Source: Marinomonas atlantica (lineage in GTDB: Bacteria > Pseudomonadota > Gammaproteobacteria > Pseudomonadales > Marinomonadaceae). From it: 64,000 nt of DNA. This document shows positions 47,322 to 56,707 of the stretch, piece by piece (positions within the stretch are counted from its first letter, which is position 1; the number at the start of each line of letters is the position of its first letter). The translations under genes and the position numbers were made by a program. The stretch is from positions 47,325 through 111,324 of the forward strand of contig NZ_LTAW01000010.1 of assembly GCF_001639725.1 (NCBI RefSeq), given 5' to 3'. The notes beneath the pieces were generated by a model. It did not search any database, had not been told where the DNA came from, and was given only the letters and a program-made list of their open reading frames with translations.

Positions 47322-47912
47322 ATGCTGACATTTCAACGTTTATCCGGTCCCGATCTCAACCAGTACATTGACGAACTGGCCCAGTTGCGTATGCGCGTCT
47401 TCCATGATTTCCCATATTTGTATGATGGCGATGCGGAATACGAAGCACGTTATCTAAAAACCTACATTGACGCCCCCGACAGCGTCATCATCCTAGCATT
47501 TGATGGGGATAAGATCGTGGGCGCTTCCACAGGCTTACCGCTGCGCCATGAAACCGACGAGGTAAAACAGCCATTTTTAGACGCCGGCTATGACCTTGAC
47601 GATATCTTCTACTGTGGCGAATCAGTGTTGCTGTCGGAGTATCGTGGTCAAGGTGCTGGTGTGGCGTTCTTCGATCATCGTGAAACGCATGCGCAAAGCA
47701 TAAATGGTATGAAATATTCTTGCTTCTGTGGTGTGCAGCGCCCTGACAATCACCCAGCTCGTCCAGCAGACTACGCGCCACTAGACCAGTTCTGGGGCAA
47801 CCGTGGTTACCTTAAGTGTCCAGAACTGACGACGCATTTTAGTTGGAAAGACGTCGGGGACACCGAAGAATCCCTTAAACCCATGACCTTTTGGATGAAG
47901 CCACTACCATGA
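47322..47912 (+). CDS. GNAT-family N-acetyltransferase
   Basis: 196 residues from the ATG at 47322, 14 bp after the preceding stop; a longer frame from 47283 would overlap that gene. The GNAT fold is visible, with the acetyl-CoA loop in LLSEYRGQGAGVAFFDHRE preceded by IVGASTGLPL. The last four bases overlap the ATG of the nitrilase-like gene (ATGA), indicating coupled translation. The substrate may be an amine or the product of the next enzyme. Confidence 0.85.
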   Translation: MLTFQRLSGPDLNQYIDELAQLRMRVFHDFPYLYDGDAEYEARYLKTYIDAPDSVIILAFDGDKIVGASTGLPLRHETDEVKQPFLDAGYDLDDIFYCGESVLLSEYRGQGAGVAFFDHRETHAQSINGMKYSCFCGVQRPDNHPARPADYAPLDQFWGNRGYLKCPELTTHFSWKDVGDTEESLKPMTFWMKPLP

Positions 47913-48787
47913 GCGTATTCAAACTTGCCACCGCCCAATACGACATTAGCTTTTTCAGTGAATGGCAAGGGTTTGTCGACAAGCTCGACACTTGGGTCGC
48001 GGGTGCCGCTCAGCAAGGCGCCAAACTATTGGTGTTCCCTGAATACGGCAGTATGGAGCTAGCGTCACTGTTTGGCGAAGCCGTGTACAGTGATTTACAA
48101 CAACAATTGCACGCCATGCAAACGTTGCTTCCCAAATGGTATGCTTTGCACGAAGAGCTTGCCCAACGCTACGATGTCCTCATCCTCGCAAGCTCATTTC
48201 CTACAGAACAAAATAATGGCTCTTTCTTAAACCGAGCCAATCTATTCGGTCCAGAGGGATTGCTTGGTTTTCAAGACAAGCTGATGATGACGCGCTTTGA
48301 AAACGAGCAATGGCACATCACGGGAGGCGAAGAAATCAAAGTGATCGATACGCGACTGGGGCGTATTGGCATTCATATCTGCTACGATTCTGAATTCCCA
48401 ATGATCGCAAATCAACAAGTCGCGGCGGGAGCGGATCTGTTATTAGTGCCCAGCTGTACCGACACTCAAGCGGGATTCTATCGTGTGCGTATTGGCTGTC
48501 AGGCTCGCGCCTTAGAAAACCAATGTTACGTGATCCAATCTCCGACCGTTGGCAACGCACCTTGGTCCGAAGCCGTTGACATCAATACTGGCCGCGCCAG
48601 TGTTTATACGCCAGTGGATTATGGTTTCCCTGATAACGGTATTTTAGCCGAAGGCAACGATAATGAGATTGGCTGGGTTTACGCCACCGTCGACTTAACC
48701 GAAATCGCCCGTATTCGCGATGAAGGCCAAGTCTTCAACTACCGTGACTGGCCCAAGCAATTCGCTCTAAGTGGCCCTAGAGGGTAG
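47909..48787 (+). CDS. Carbon-nitrogen hydrolase (nitrilase superfamily)
   Basis: 292 residues from the ATG at 47909. The Glu-Lys-Cys triad is complete: LVFPEYGSMEL (Glu), GFQDKLMMTRFE (Lys) and IGIHICYDSEFPM (Cys). This is an amidase-type member that cleaves a C-N bond of an unknown small substrate. Coupled translation with the GNAT gene suggests that both act on one molecule. Confidence 0.9.
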   Translation: MSVFKLATAQYDISFFSEWQGFVDKLDTWVAGAAQQGAKLLVFPEYGSMELASLFGEAVYSDLQQQLHAMQTLLPKWYALHEELAQRYDVLILASSFPTEQNNGSFLNRANLFGPEGLLGFQDKLMMTRFENEQWHITGGEEIKVIDTRLGRIGIHICYDSEFPMIANQQVAAGADLLLVPSCTDTQAGFYRVRIGCQARALENQCYVIQSPTVGNAPWSEAVDINTGRASVYTPVDYGFPDNGILAEGNDNEIGWVYATVDLTEIARIRDEGQVFNYRDWPKQFALSGPRG

Positions 48788-48859
48788 CCATTCCTAATTA
48801 AAGTCGCCTCACATCCCTTACAAAGACAATCTGGGACATTCTCTATGTGTTTCATTAGC

Positions 48860-48903
48860 GCTGACGCGTCGGTGCCGAGGCACGAGGCGAGACAGGCGCA
48901 AGC
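48860..48903. repeat. Intergenic repeat, copy 1 (long core)
   Basis: GCTGACGCGTCG (48860-48871), a 17-base core that can fold as GTGCC-ga-GGCAC plus GAGGC, then GAGACAGGCGCAAGC (48889-48903). Both outer blocks recur exactly at 63832-63864 with a different core. It lies in the 255-bp gap before yaeQ. Confidence 0.75.
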
Positions 48904-49042
48904 TAATTGAACCATATAGAGATAGGTCCCTCTGATAGACGAGCAAAAGCACATACACTTAGTACTTAACGACAATAACTAGATCCATTGGCTCGAATTT
49001 AGGAGTACAATGCGCGCCATCTTTTATTTGTGGTAGATAAAA

Positions 49043-49588
49043 ATGGCCATTAAAGCAACGATTTATAAAGCATCAGTCCAAGTGTCCGACATGGACCGAA
49101 ATCATTACCAAGGTTATGAGTTAACACTCGCCTTACATCCGTCTGAAACCGAAGAACGCATGATGGCTCGTTTAGCTGTCTTTGCATTACTTGCAGATGA
49201 GAAAGACGGTGCGGAACAACTGTCCTTTACCAAGGGGATCAGTACCGATGAAGAACCGGATTTATGGCAGAAAAACTTTTCTGATGAAGTCTTGCTTTGG
49301 GTCGAGCTAGGTCAACCGGAAGAGAAGCGTCTACGCAAAGCGTGTGGTCGAGCGCAGCAAGTTGTCATTGTGAATTACAATGACAAATCAGACATCTGGT
49401 GGGAACAAAACAAAAGTAAATTGAGCCGCTTCAACAACCTGCGCGTGCTGCAATTTGCCGAATCAGAAATCAAAACGTTTGAAAACCTGTGCAGCCGCTC
49501 TATGCAGCTCAATGTGACCATTCAAGATGGCGAGATGTGGATATCAAACGAACAAGGTGAGTGCGTCCTGCGCCCTACTTGGCGCTAG
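49043..49588 (+). CDS. yaeQ: YaeQ-family protein
   Basis: 181 residues matching YaeQ over the full length: MAIKATIYKASVQVSDMDRNHY start, ETEERMMARLAVFALLA, WVELGQPEEKRLRKACGRAQQVVIVNY and a C-terminal LNVTIQDGEMWISN. YaeQ has a PD-(D/E)XK nuclease-like fold but no firm function. It overlaps the convergent small gene by 14 bp. Confidence 0.92.
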   Translation: MAIKATIYKASVQVSDMDRNHYQGYELTLALHPSETEERMMARLAVFALLADEKDGAEQLSFTKGISTDEEPDLWQKNFSDEVLLWVELGQPEEKRLRKACGRAQQVVIVNYNDKSDIWWEQNKSKLSRFNNLRVLQFAESEIKTFENLCSRSMQLNVTIQDGEMWISNEQGECVLRPTWR

Positions 49589-49889
49589 ACGTTGAGTCAG
49601 GCGGGCTCTGCTCGCCAGATGAACCAAAGCGAGTTGCAACGTATTGACTAATGACACCAAATAATTCTGTTTGGATGCCCTTTAAAACCGTTCGTCGTGT
49701 TTGGTGGGCTGTCTCACATTGCGTAGTCAAACCCAAGACAAAGCTGATCACCAAACCCTTCGTGCTCGAAACAGACTCTAAGGTTTGTTTTTTGATAAGA
49801 GTACGGTCCGCACCGGCTTTCGCCTGCTGACGTTTGCAACGCTTGTAGAGCTTTTCACGCTCTTGGTACATCTCATTTAATCCAAACAT
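49575..49889 (-). CDS. YqjK-like small protein, third gene of a yqjD-type operon
   Basis: 104 residues, basic at the N-terminus, with a possible hydrophobic segment (GLVISFVLGLTT). It starts by TAATG overlap with the stop of the upstream YqjE-like gene, so the two are translationally coupled. Place and size recall YqjK of enterobacteria, but sequence similarity is not obvious to me. Confidence 0.65.
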   Translation of the reverse strand: MFGLNEMYQEREKLYKRCKRQQAKAGADRTLIKKQTLESVSSTKGLVISFVLGLTTQCETAHQTRRTVLKGIQTELFGVISQYVATRFGSSGEQSPPDSTSSAK

Positions 49890-50296
49890 TAGTCATCCTC
49901 ATTGTCTGTCGGAATAATCGCATCTAAAGTTCGAGTCAGATCAAGTCGCTGCAATGTGCGTTTAATTAGATACACTAAAAAAAAGGCGCCTAGCAAAGTC
50001 ACAATAAATGCAGTAAATACAATGCCAAGTAAGGGTAGCCCCGCGTACCATGCTGCGGTAGCAATAAGCGCTATTAGCAGCAGCCAGCTTGTTACCAACA
50101 GGAAAACTGCACCACTTAGCAAAGCGACGAGTTGAGCTCCTGACGTCATCCAGATCTTGGCTTCTAATGCGCCAAGTCCAATGATGCTTTTGAGCCACTT
50201 TTTGTGGCTCATAGTCAGCTGATCGACTGTTACTGCCTCATCAGTAGAGGGAGTATCTTGCGTGCTGGTTCGGTTTTCGTTTTCCTGTTGGTTCAT
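49889..50296 (-). CDS. YqjE-like membrane protein (phage holin superfamily / DUF1469)
   Basis: 135 residues with two adjacent transmembrane helices (LVALLSGAVFLLVTSWLLLIALIATAAWYAG and LLGIVFTAFIVTLLGAFFLVYLIKRTLQRL), the layout of YqjE. It follows the DUF883 gene after 27 bp. In E. coli the yqjD-yqjE-yqjK group belongs to the stationary-phase response. Confidence 0.85.
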   Translation of the reverse strand: MNQQENENRTSTQDTPSTDEAVTVDQLTMSHKKWLKSIIGLGALEAKIWMTSGAQLVALLSGAVFLLVTSWLLLIALIATAAWYAGLPLLGIVFTAFIVTLLGAFFLVYLIKRTLQRLDLTRTLDAIIPTDNEDD

Positions 50297-50323
50297 GCAG
50301 TGCCTTCCATTTGCGGGCAGAGG

Positions 50324-50665
50324 TTACTTTCGTTTACACAAAAGGCTTGCCGCCACTGCGCCAGCAAGAAATGCAAAGCCGACTGTTTTTAATGGGTTTT
50401 CTTTCGCATAAGTTCCAACTGCACTGCTGACTTTTTCAGATTGTTCACGTGCCGTATCGGCAATCTGGTGCGCTTGTTCACTAATCTGATGCGCTACGGC
50501 TTCAATGCGTTCTTGCCCATTTTCCGCTGCAGCGGCCGCACCATCAACTCCTTTATGAGCACCTTCAGCGGCTTTATCAACCGCATTGTGTGCTTTGCTC
50601 TGAGCATTGTTTTTAGCTTGAGTAGTAGTGTTCTTTTCCTGAGTAGTGCTGTTTGCTGTAGCCAT
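50324..50665 (-). CDS. DUF883 protein (ElaB/YqjD family)
   Basis: 113 residues: a long Ala/Gln/Lys-rich helical region and a C-terminal transmembrane anchor (ENPLKTVGFAFLAGAVAASLLCKRK). This is the ElaB/YqjD arrangement, which tethers ribosomes to the inner membrane in E. coli. A near-ideal AAGGAGG ribosome site precedes the ATG, so expression is probably strong under its conditions. It is the first gene of the three-gene unit. Confidence 0.88.
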   Translation of the reverse strand: MATANSTTQEKNTTTQAKNNAQSKAHNAVDKAAEGAHKGVDGAAAAAENGQERIEAVAHQISEQAHQIADTAREQSEKVSSAVGTYAKENPLKTVGFAFLAGAVAASLLCKRK

Positions 50666-50790
50666 GGTGGACCTCCTTTGAATAAGTTCAATATCTAAAC
50701 TAGCGTCACGCTGAACCGATTGAAACCTTTGTTCTCTAATCTTCTCTTTGTTTACAAGTTAGCAAAAAGCATCCAGCAAAACAGGCCGAA

Positions 50791-52023
50791 TTAAAAACGA
50801 TGGTCTGGAGCAAGTGCCGATAGCAATTCTGATGACTCTCCAGCAATACTCTGCGCTAACAACTTGGCGGTTGTAGGACCTTGGGTGAACCCTTGATGGC
50901 CGTGGCCAAAATGGAACCACATGCCTTTATGGTTAGGTGCCGCTCCTACCACGGGCAGCATATCAGGCATACAGGGCCGAGTGCCAAACCACTGGCTTTC
51001 TCTGACGCGATCCCCCATTTTCAACAAAGTGCGCAGTGATGTTACCCCTCGCTCTAGCTGAATCGGTTCGGCAGGATCATTAAGCCCGACTAACGCTGCA
51101 CCAGTGGTAACGCGAATACCGCGACTCATAGGGGATGCGAGAACCCCATTTTCCACATCTAAAAAAGGGCGATTTAAGGGCACATGCGCTTTGTAGTGAC
51201 CATGATAGCCGCGCTTGTACACCATCGGAATGTCATACCCGAAGCGTTTCAATAACTGCGGACTCCATGGCCCCATGGCAACTACAACATGCTCGCTGTG
51301 CATGTCCCCTTCCTCAATTTTGAGATGCCAACCCGAAGCACGCTGCTGCAAGCTATTTGCATCGCCCTGAACCAGCGTTCCACCGCGCTGAATAAATAAC
51401 TCGGCATAGGCGGCCGTTAAACCGCCAGGGTCACTACAGCTCCAGCTTTGCAGCCAGTGTACTGCGCCAATGGGTGCTTGTTTTAACGCAGGTTCTTCTG
51501 CTTGATAATCCACACCATTTACCACACGTGAGTTCACACCATACAACTGCTCTAAGCATTCAGCCTTTTGCACGGCCTCTTGAAAACGCCTTTCATCACG
51601 ATACAGCATCGCCAACCCTGTTCGACGAATCATCGTATCGGCTCCCGATGAACGAATCAAAAGTTCATGATCTCGCGTCGATTGTGCTGCTAACTGTGCG
51701 TAAAAAGCTGAAATAACACTATGATTCTTAGGTGCTGAGTTACGAAAATAGCGCCATAACGCGGGAGCCATTTTGATCGTTGGGATTAGTTTCCAAGTCA
51801 CATCGTTGGTTTGCCCCATAGCGAAGCGCCACAACGTCACAATGTCCTGCGGCAGCGCATAAGGTTCAGCAGCTTCCGACTGAATGATACCCGCATTGCC
51901 ATAACTGGTTTCCAAGCCGGGACTGACTTTATCCACCAACGTGACATGATGTCCTTGTTCTTGTAAAGCAAGTGCCGAAGAAACTCCGACCATGCCCGCT
52001 CCCAGCACTGTAACCTCTGCCAT
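50791..52023 (-). CDS. dadA: FAD-dependent D-amino acid dehydrogenase-like oxidoreductase
   Basis: 410 residues of the DAO family. The dinucleotide-binding motif is at the very N-terminus (VTVLGAGMVGVSSALALQEQGHHVTLVD), followed by ETSYGNAGIIQ and a C-terminal FHFGHGHQGFTQGPTTAKL that closes the FAD site. It probably oxidises a D-amino acid or similar amine and feeds electrons to quinones. It is divergent from the TRAP transporter at 52251-55059, whose substrate may be its substrate. The gene name is by similarity to DadA and not certain. Confidence 0.82.
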   Translation of the reverse strand: MAEVTVLGAGMVGVSSALALQEQGHHVTLVDKVSPGLETSYGNAGIIQSEAAEPYALPQDIVTLWRFAMGQTNDVTWKLIPTIKMAPALWRYFRNSAPKNHSVISAFYAQLAAQSTRDHELLIRSSGADTMIRRTGLAMLYRDERRFQEAVQKAECLEQLYGVNSRVVNGVDYQAEEPALKQAPIGAVHWLQSWSCSDPGGLTAAYAELFIQRGGTLVQGDANSLQQRASGWHLKIEEGDMHSEHVVVAMGPWSPQLLKRFGYDIPMVYKRGYHGHYKAHVPLNRPFLDVENGVLASPMSRGIRVTTGAALVGLNDPAEPIQLERGVTSLRTLLKMGDRVRESQWFGTRPCMPDMLPVVGAAPNHKGMWFHFGHGHQGFTQGPTTAKLLAQSIAGESSELLSALAPDHRF

Positions 52024-52250
52024 ACCTTCTCCCTACTTATTACTGCGACTCATGCCTTTACTAAGCTATGAGAATAGATCATCTACTTAATTATTACCTA
52101 CCGAAAAGCATTTTTGGTCCGGTGCTTGCTTCGCTATATGACGTAACGTGCGTGTCGCAGATACAACATATCTAAGTCGCTCTACGATAGCTTTCACAAA
52201 AAATTACACATATAGTAATAAAACATACATGGAATAAGGACAGAAGAATT

Positions 52251-53228
52251 ATGCGAGTATCTAGTTTACTACTGACGACTCTTCTTGCATCGAATGCAAC
52301 GGTAGCGTTAGCCGCTCAATTTGATTTCTCAAATGAATACAATACTAACTCTATCCATGCCCAAGGCGATCTATTCTTCATTAATAAGGTAAAAGAGCTC
52401 AGTGCAGGTGAGATCGACATTACCCTACATTCAGGCGGTGCTTTAGGTTATAAATCCTCAGACCACTTCTATGCGGTAGCCGATAATGCTGTGCAGATTG
52501 CCGATACATTGGCTGGTAGCATATCAGGTATTGATCCCATTTTTCTTCTGTCCTCATTGCCTTTTCTAGTTCAAGGGGAAGACCAAGCCGAACTGCTATA
52601 CAACATCGCCAAACCTTATTACAAAGAAGTGTTTGAAGAAAACGATCAGATTTTATTATATGCGTCGCCATGGCCAGCAAGTGGCATTTGGTCGAAAGAA
52701 AAAGTCGATTCACAAGAAACCTTAAACGGTTTGAAAATCCGTACGTACGATAAAAATGGCACGATTACCTTGCGTGAAGCAGGTGCATCTCCGGTCAAAC
52801 TGTCTTGGGCTGATGTTGTACCGCAGTTGTCTACAGGTGGCATTGAAGCTGTGCTAACGTCAGCAGACGCAGGGGCCAGCGCTAGCTTCTGGGAACATTT
52901 AGACAACTACAGTGCTATTCAGTACGCGATTCCGTTGAACATGGTACATATGAACCGTGATGAATTCGAAGATCTCTCTGACGCGGAGCAAAGCGCCATT
53001 CTTGAAGCAGCTAAGTTAACTGATGAACATAACTGGAAAACAGTTCGCATGCGCGTGAAAGACAACTACAAAGAGCTTAATGAACACACTGTAGCGATTC
53101 ATGAAGACTTACCGCCTGCGTTTATGAAACACCTACAAGACTCTGCTCGCCCTGCACTAAAAGACTGGTTAGATGATGTGGGTGATCGTGCCGAAGCGAT
53201 CTTAGCGGAATTCGATAAAGAGAAATAA
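52251..53228 (+). CDS. dctP: TRAP transporter solute-binding protein (DctP type)
   Basis: 325 residues with a signal peptide (cleavage near ALAA-Q) and the DctP fold: GEIDITLHSGGALGYKSSDHFYAV, ADTLAGSISGIDPIFLLSSLPFLV, LNGLKIRTYDKNGTITLREAGASPVKLSWADVVPQLSTGGIEAVLTS. The conserved Arg of LKIRTYD normally binds the ligand carboxylate. It is the first gene of a three-gene TRAP operon. The substrate is unknown but likely an organic or amino acid. Confidence 0.93.
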   Translation: MRVSSLLLTTLLASNATVALAAQFDFSNEYNTNSIHAQGDLFFINKVKELSAGEIDITLHSGGALGYKSSDHFYAVADNAVQIADTLAGSISGIDPIFLLSSLPFLVQGEDQAELLYNIAKPYYKEVFEENDQILLYASPWPASGIWSKEKVDSQETLNGLKIRTYDKNGTITLREAGASPVKLSWADVVPQLSTGGIEAVLTSADAGASASFWEHLDNYSAIQYAIPLNMVHMNRDEFEDLSDAEQSAILEAAKLTDEHNWKTVRMRVKDNYKELNEHTVAIHEDLPPAFMKHLQDSARPALKDWLDDVGDRAEAILAEFDKEK

Positions 53229-53744
53229 ATGCTACTCAACTTACTATTAGGCTGCTCCCGATTCCTGAATAAGGTATCGGGCAGCATTGCCATGTTATTA
53301 ATCGTTTATATTTTGGGGCACATTCTCCTAGAGATTGTGCTTCGTTTTTTTGGCACATCAACCTACGTGTTGGACGAGTTTGTCGGTTATGCGGTCGCGA
53401 CACTGACGTTCTTGGGTCTAGGCTATAGCCTCGAACGAGGCAGTTTGATCCGTGTTGGTTTGATCATTGAGCGCCTTCCGTCAAGCAAGCGCTGGATCTT
53501 TGACTTATTCGCCACCTTGGTATCATTGGCTATGTTCGCGTGGATCTACAGCTACTGGCAAACCAATGTGCTGCGCAGTTTTAAGCGCGGTACGACAAGC
53601 GAATCGATCATGGAAACACCACTTTGGATCCCTCAAGGGTTGGTGCTCGTTGGCTTGGGGTTACTGTGCTTTACACTGTTTACTCACGCCTTGATCTTGT
53701 TGTTTAGGCAACAGTCGCCCGAAATTTCTTCTCCCCACGAGTAA
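53229..53744 (+). CDS. dctQ: TRAP transporter small permease (DctQ type)
   Basis: 171 residues with four transmembrane helices; its ATG follows the dctP stop with no gap. EIVLRFFGTSTYVLDEFVGYAVATLTFLGLGYSLERGSLIRV is typical DctQ. It helps the large permease accept solute from DctP. Confidence 0.92.
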   Translation: MLLNLLLGCSRFLNKVSGSIAMLLIVYILGHILLEIVLRFFGTSTYVLDEFVGYAVATLTFLGLGYSLERGSLIRVGLIIERLPSSKRWIFDLFATLVSLAMFAWIYSYWQTNVLRSFKRGTTSESIMETPLWIPQGLVLVGLGLLCFTLFTHALILLFRQQSPEISSPHE

Positions 53745-53757
53745 AAGGACGCTTAAT

Positions 53758-55059
53758 ATGGAAGTCGTATTATCCGCCATTGGGGTGATTACCCTAATTT
53801 TAGTGATTCTTGGTATGGGAGTTTGGGTATTTGCCGGTCTGGCCATCGTTGCGCTGCTTTCTTTGGTGCTGATTGGCGATGTCAGCCTAGATCGTTCAGG
53901 GGCTATTTTAAGCCGTATCATATTTCGAGCGGGGAACTCGTGGGAGTTGGCCGCCATTCCACTCTTCATTCTCATGGGTGAACTAATTTTTCGGTCGAAT
54001 ATATCGGATCGTTTATTTCGCGGTTTAGAGCCGTGGACGCGCCATATTCCGGGCGGCATATTACACACTAATGTGTTTGGCTGTGCCATGTTTGCCGCCG
54101 TCAGTGGCTCCAGTGCAGCAACCACAGCAACCGTTGGTAAGATCACGACCAATGAACTCAAAGTGCGCGGTTATGATCGAGATTTATCGATTGGCTCATT
54201 GGCTGGTGCGGGCAGTTTAGGATTATTAATACCTCCTTCTATTGTGATGATTGTGTACGGTGTTCAAGCCGAAGTGTCTATCACCAAGCTGTTCATGTCA
54301 GGCGTGTTACCAGGCCTTCTCGTTGCCGCACTGTATACCGGTTATTTAATGACTCGCGCATTGATGAACCCGTCCATTGCGCCAAAAGAAGTGGCATCTA
54401 CAGTGACGAAGTGGCAGAGTCTTGGCTTACTGTTCCCAGTACTATTACTCATTACAATCGTCATGGGTGCGATCTACTCCGGTATTGCTACACCTTCTGA
54501 AGCAGCCGCTGTCGGGGTGTTAGCAACGCTACTTTTGCTGTTAGCAGAAAAACAATTGAGCATTCATATTTTCCGCGAAGCATTGATGGGCACATTACTC
54601 AGTTCAACCATGGTTTGCAGTATTTTGATCACTGCTGCCTTGCTTTCAACGGCGATGGGGTACTTGCATTTACCAGCAGAACTAGCGACTTACATCGCGA
54701 GTTTAGACTTATCTCCCGCTTGGTTACTGTTGGCGTTGGCCCTGTTTTACATACTATTGGGACTGTTTTTAGATGGTATTTCTATCACAGTAATGAGTTT
54801 ACCAATTACATTACCGATCGTGATTCAGGCCGGCTTTGATCCTCTTTGGTTTGGTGTCTTCTTGGTCATCATGGTTGAGCTTGGGCAAATCACGCCACCC
54901 GTTGGCTTCAATCTTTTTGTGTTACAAGGGTTAACCGGAGAGAAGATCGGGCGTATCGCAAAAGCCTCTTTCCCATTCTTTATTCTGATGTGTATTGCGG
55001 CCTTATTATTGTGCATCTTCCCCGAGATCGCGCTATGGCTGCCTAATGCTTTAAGCTGA
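53758..55059 (+). CDS. dctM: TRAP transporter large permease (DctM type)
   Basis: 433 residues with about 12 membrane segments. DctM signatures are ELAAIPLFILMGELIFRS, GCAMFAAVSGSSAATTATVG, IPPSIVMIVYGVQAEVSITKLFMSGVLPG and a C-terminal ELGQITPPVGFNLFVLQGLTG. It forms the sodium-coupled channel of the TRAP system. A terminator hairpin follows at 55064-55097. Confidence 0.95.
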   Translation: MEVVLSAIGVITLILVILGMGVWVFAGLAIVALLSLVLIGDVSLDRSGAILSRIIFRAGNSWELAAIPLFILMGELIFRSNISDRLFRGLEPWTRHIPGGILHTNVFGCAMFAAVSGSSAATTATVGKITTNELKVRGYDRDLSIGSLAGAGSLGLLIPPSIVMIVYGVQAEVSITKLFMSGVLPGLLVAALYTGYLMTRALMNPSIAPKEVASTVTKWQSLGLLFPVLLLITIVMGAIYSGIATPSEAAAVGVLATLLLLLAEKQLSIHIFREALMGTLLSSTMVCSILITAALLSTAMGYLHLPAELATYIASLDLSPAWLLLALALFYILLGLFLDGISITVMSLPITLPIVIQAGFDPLWFGVFLVIMVELGQITPPVGFNLFVLQGLTGEKIGRIAKASFPFFILMCIAALLLCIFPEIALWLPNALS

Positions 55060-55063
55060 TTCT

Positions 55064-55100
55064 ATTTAGGCGTGAGCCACTGCGCTCGCGCCTAAATTTA
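55064..55100 (+). terminator. Terminator of the TRAP operon
   Basis: Stem ATTTAGGCG.GAG / CTC.CGCCTAAAT with a TTTA tail, 5 bp after the dctM stop. Confidence 0.8.
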
Positions 55101-55257
55101 GTTAATCAAAAACACTTAGAAAAACCTTAAAGCTCATACTCAAAAAAACCTCAAATAATTTGAAACTTTTCTGAAATGCATCCGTGTCTGTTTATACAAC
55201 ACGCTAATTCGTTAGCACATTTTCCACGTATCACAAATCATTTACAGGATAGTAATT

Positions 55258-55689
55258 ATGAACACGACAACGTTGAAAACCTTAAAAGCTCTTTCTTTAA
55301 CCATTGCACTAGCTGGAACGGCTAGCCTAGCCAGCGCCGCTCATCATGGTGTTGCAGTGGAAGGAATGGACCAAGATGTATCTCATGGTGCCGTTGCAGC
55401 AAGTATGGTGAAATCCGAAGCAAACGGTTGGCTCGTTGTGCATCGCACCGACAGCAACATGAAGCCGGGCCCTGTTGTAGGCTATGCGCCTGTAATCAAA
55501 GGTACAAATAATAATGTCAGTGCTATTTTGCAAGAGAAGGTGGAATCAGGCGATATGTTAATGCTGATGCTACACGGTGAAGCAGGCGGCATGAAAACAG
55601 GTGTCTTTGAATACACCTTGGGCGCAAAAGAAGACGGTCCAATAAAAGTCGATGGCAAACTTGTTATGGACGTCATTACCGCAAAGTAA
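55258..55689 (+). CDS. Secreted DUF7282-like protein
   Basis: 143 residues with a signal peptide ending SASA-AHHG and an all-beta mature domain (WLVVHRTDSNMKPGPVVGYAPV, VSAILQEKVESGDMLMLMLHGEAG). It fits DUF7282 as I know it, a domain found in exported proteins. It has its own leader and a terminator, so it is probably monocistronic. The role is unknown. Confidence 0.75.
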   Translation: MNTTTLKTLKALSLTIALAGTASLASAAHHGVAVEGMDQDVSHGAVAASMVKSEANGWLVVHRTDSNMKPGPVVGYAPVIKGTNNNVSAILQEKVESGDMLMLMLHGEAGGMKTGVFEYTLGAKEDGPIKVDGKLVMDVITAK

Positions 55690-55700
55690 TATCGACTATA

Positions 55701-55730
55701 AGGCCGCTATAAAACAGCGGCCTCTTTACT
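55701..55730 (+). terminator. Terminator after the DUF7282-like gene
   Basis: AGGCCGCT-ataaaac-AGCGGCCT followed by CTTTACT. Confidence 0.8.
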
Positions 55731-55851
55731 CTCAGGTCAGTAAGTAATGTTTATCCGTTTAAAAATACGTCTACACTTAAAAACGAGTGTACCCACTCAA
55801 TTTTATCGACGACGTTGCGCATAATCTGCCAACGACTAGGAGGATATTGCT

Positions 55852-56502
55852 ATGTTGACGACCAAATTAGCTCAAGAGGCTTTTCGTCTAGAAATCGGAC
55901 AACTAACCAAAGAAAGTGTTAACCATCTAGTCCCTTCATTTGAGCACTTACCAGAAAATCCCTACGCCGATGGTTCGTATCGTTTACGCCGATATTCACG
56001 GTTTGTATTCCGTGATGACAGCTTACAGCGCTTACCCACTAAAGCGTTTGTGCAGGACGCCAGCATCAACCACTTTCAGGGAGATGTAGAGCGAGTTTAT
56101 CCAGAAATAGAACAGCAAACGGTTATCGATCCAGCATTTTTAGAATTATTCGAACACTTTCAAAAAATGGCAGATATCGGTGATGGCAGCACTATTGAAG
56201 TACATCAAATGCGCATTTTCGCAGATCAGCATCAAGTAGACGTTGCACCAGAGGGCGTTCATCAAGACGGCTTTGACCGTATTGGCATATATGTGATCCA
56301 ACGACACAACATTAGCGGTGGTGAAGTCAGCATTCATACCGCCGAGAGCAGCCCTGCTATGATGAAGCACCCTCTCAATAATGGGGAATTTGTGGTCCTT
56401 AACGACCGTCGTTTTTATCATTACGCTGCCCCCATAAAGCCCATTGATGGTGAGCTTGGGTACATGGACGCATTTGTCTTAACCGCTAATTTAATACACT
56501 AA
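55852..56502 (+). CDS. 2OG-Fe dioxygenase family protein (PF10014 type)
   Basis: 216 residues. The iron site is visible: HQDG within APEGVHQDGFDRIGI (HxD) and the distal His in RRFYHYAAPI. Relatives include amino acid hydroxylases that act on free isoleucine or similar residues, so a free amino acid is a likely substrate. AGGAGG lies upstream of the ATG. Its place between a TRAP system and an amino-acid-type binding protein fits an amino acid theme, which is inference. Confidence 0.85.
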   Translation: MLTTKLAQEAFRLEIGQLTKESVNHLVPSFEHLPENPYADGSYRLRRYSRFVFRDDSLQRLPTKAFVQDASINHFQGDVERVYPEIEQQTVIDPAFLELFEHFQKMADIGDGSTIEVHQMRIFADQHQVDVAPEGVHQDGFDRIGIYVIQRHNISGGEVSIHTAESSPAMMKHPLNNGEFVVLNDRRFYHYAAPIKPIDGELGYMDAFVLTANLIH

Positions 56503-56512
56503 ACATTGAGCT

Positions 56513-56552
56513 TATTAAGGTAGGTAGGTTTACATCAGGCCTGCCTTAATAA
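56513..56552 (+). terminator. Probable terminator after the dioxygenase gene
   Basis: TTAAGG.AGG ... CCT.CCTTAA imperfect hairpin followed by TAAAAATTTT. Confidence 0.6.
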
Positions 56553-56707
56553 AAATTTTATTGCGCTAAACACTGCCACAAAGAGCAACATATGAATTGA
56601 CCATGTGGTAAAAAAGTGGTGAGATTCCAAGAAGTTGGCTATATTAGCCTATCTTTATAAATATTGTGCATGCGTCAGAAAATCGTTGTTTTATTTAGGA
56701 TGCTTAG

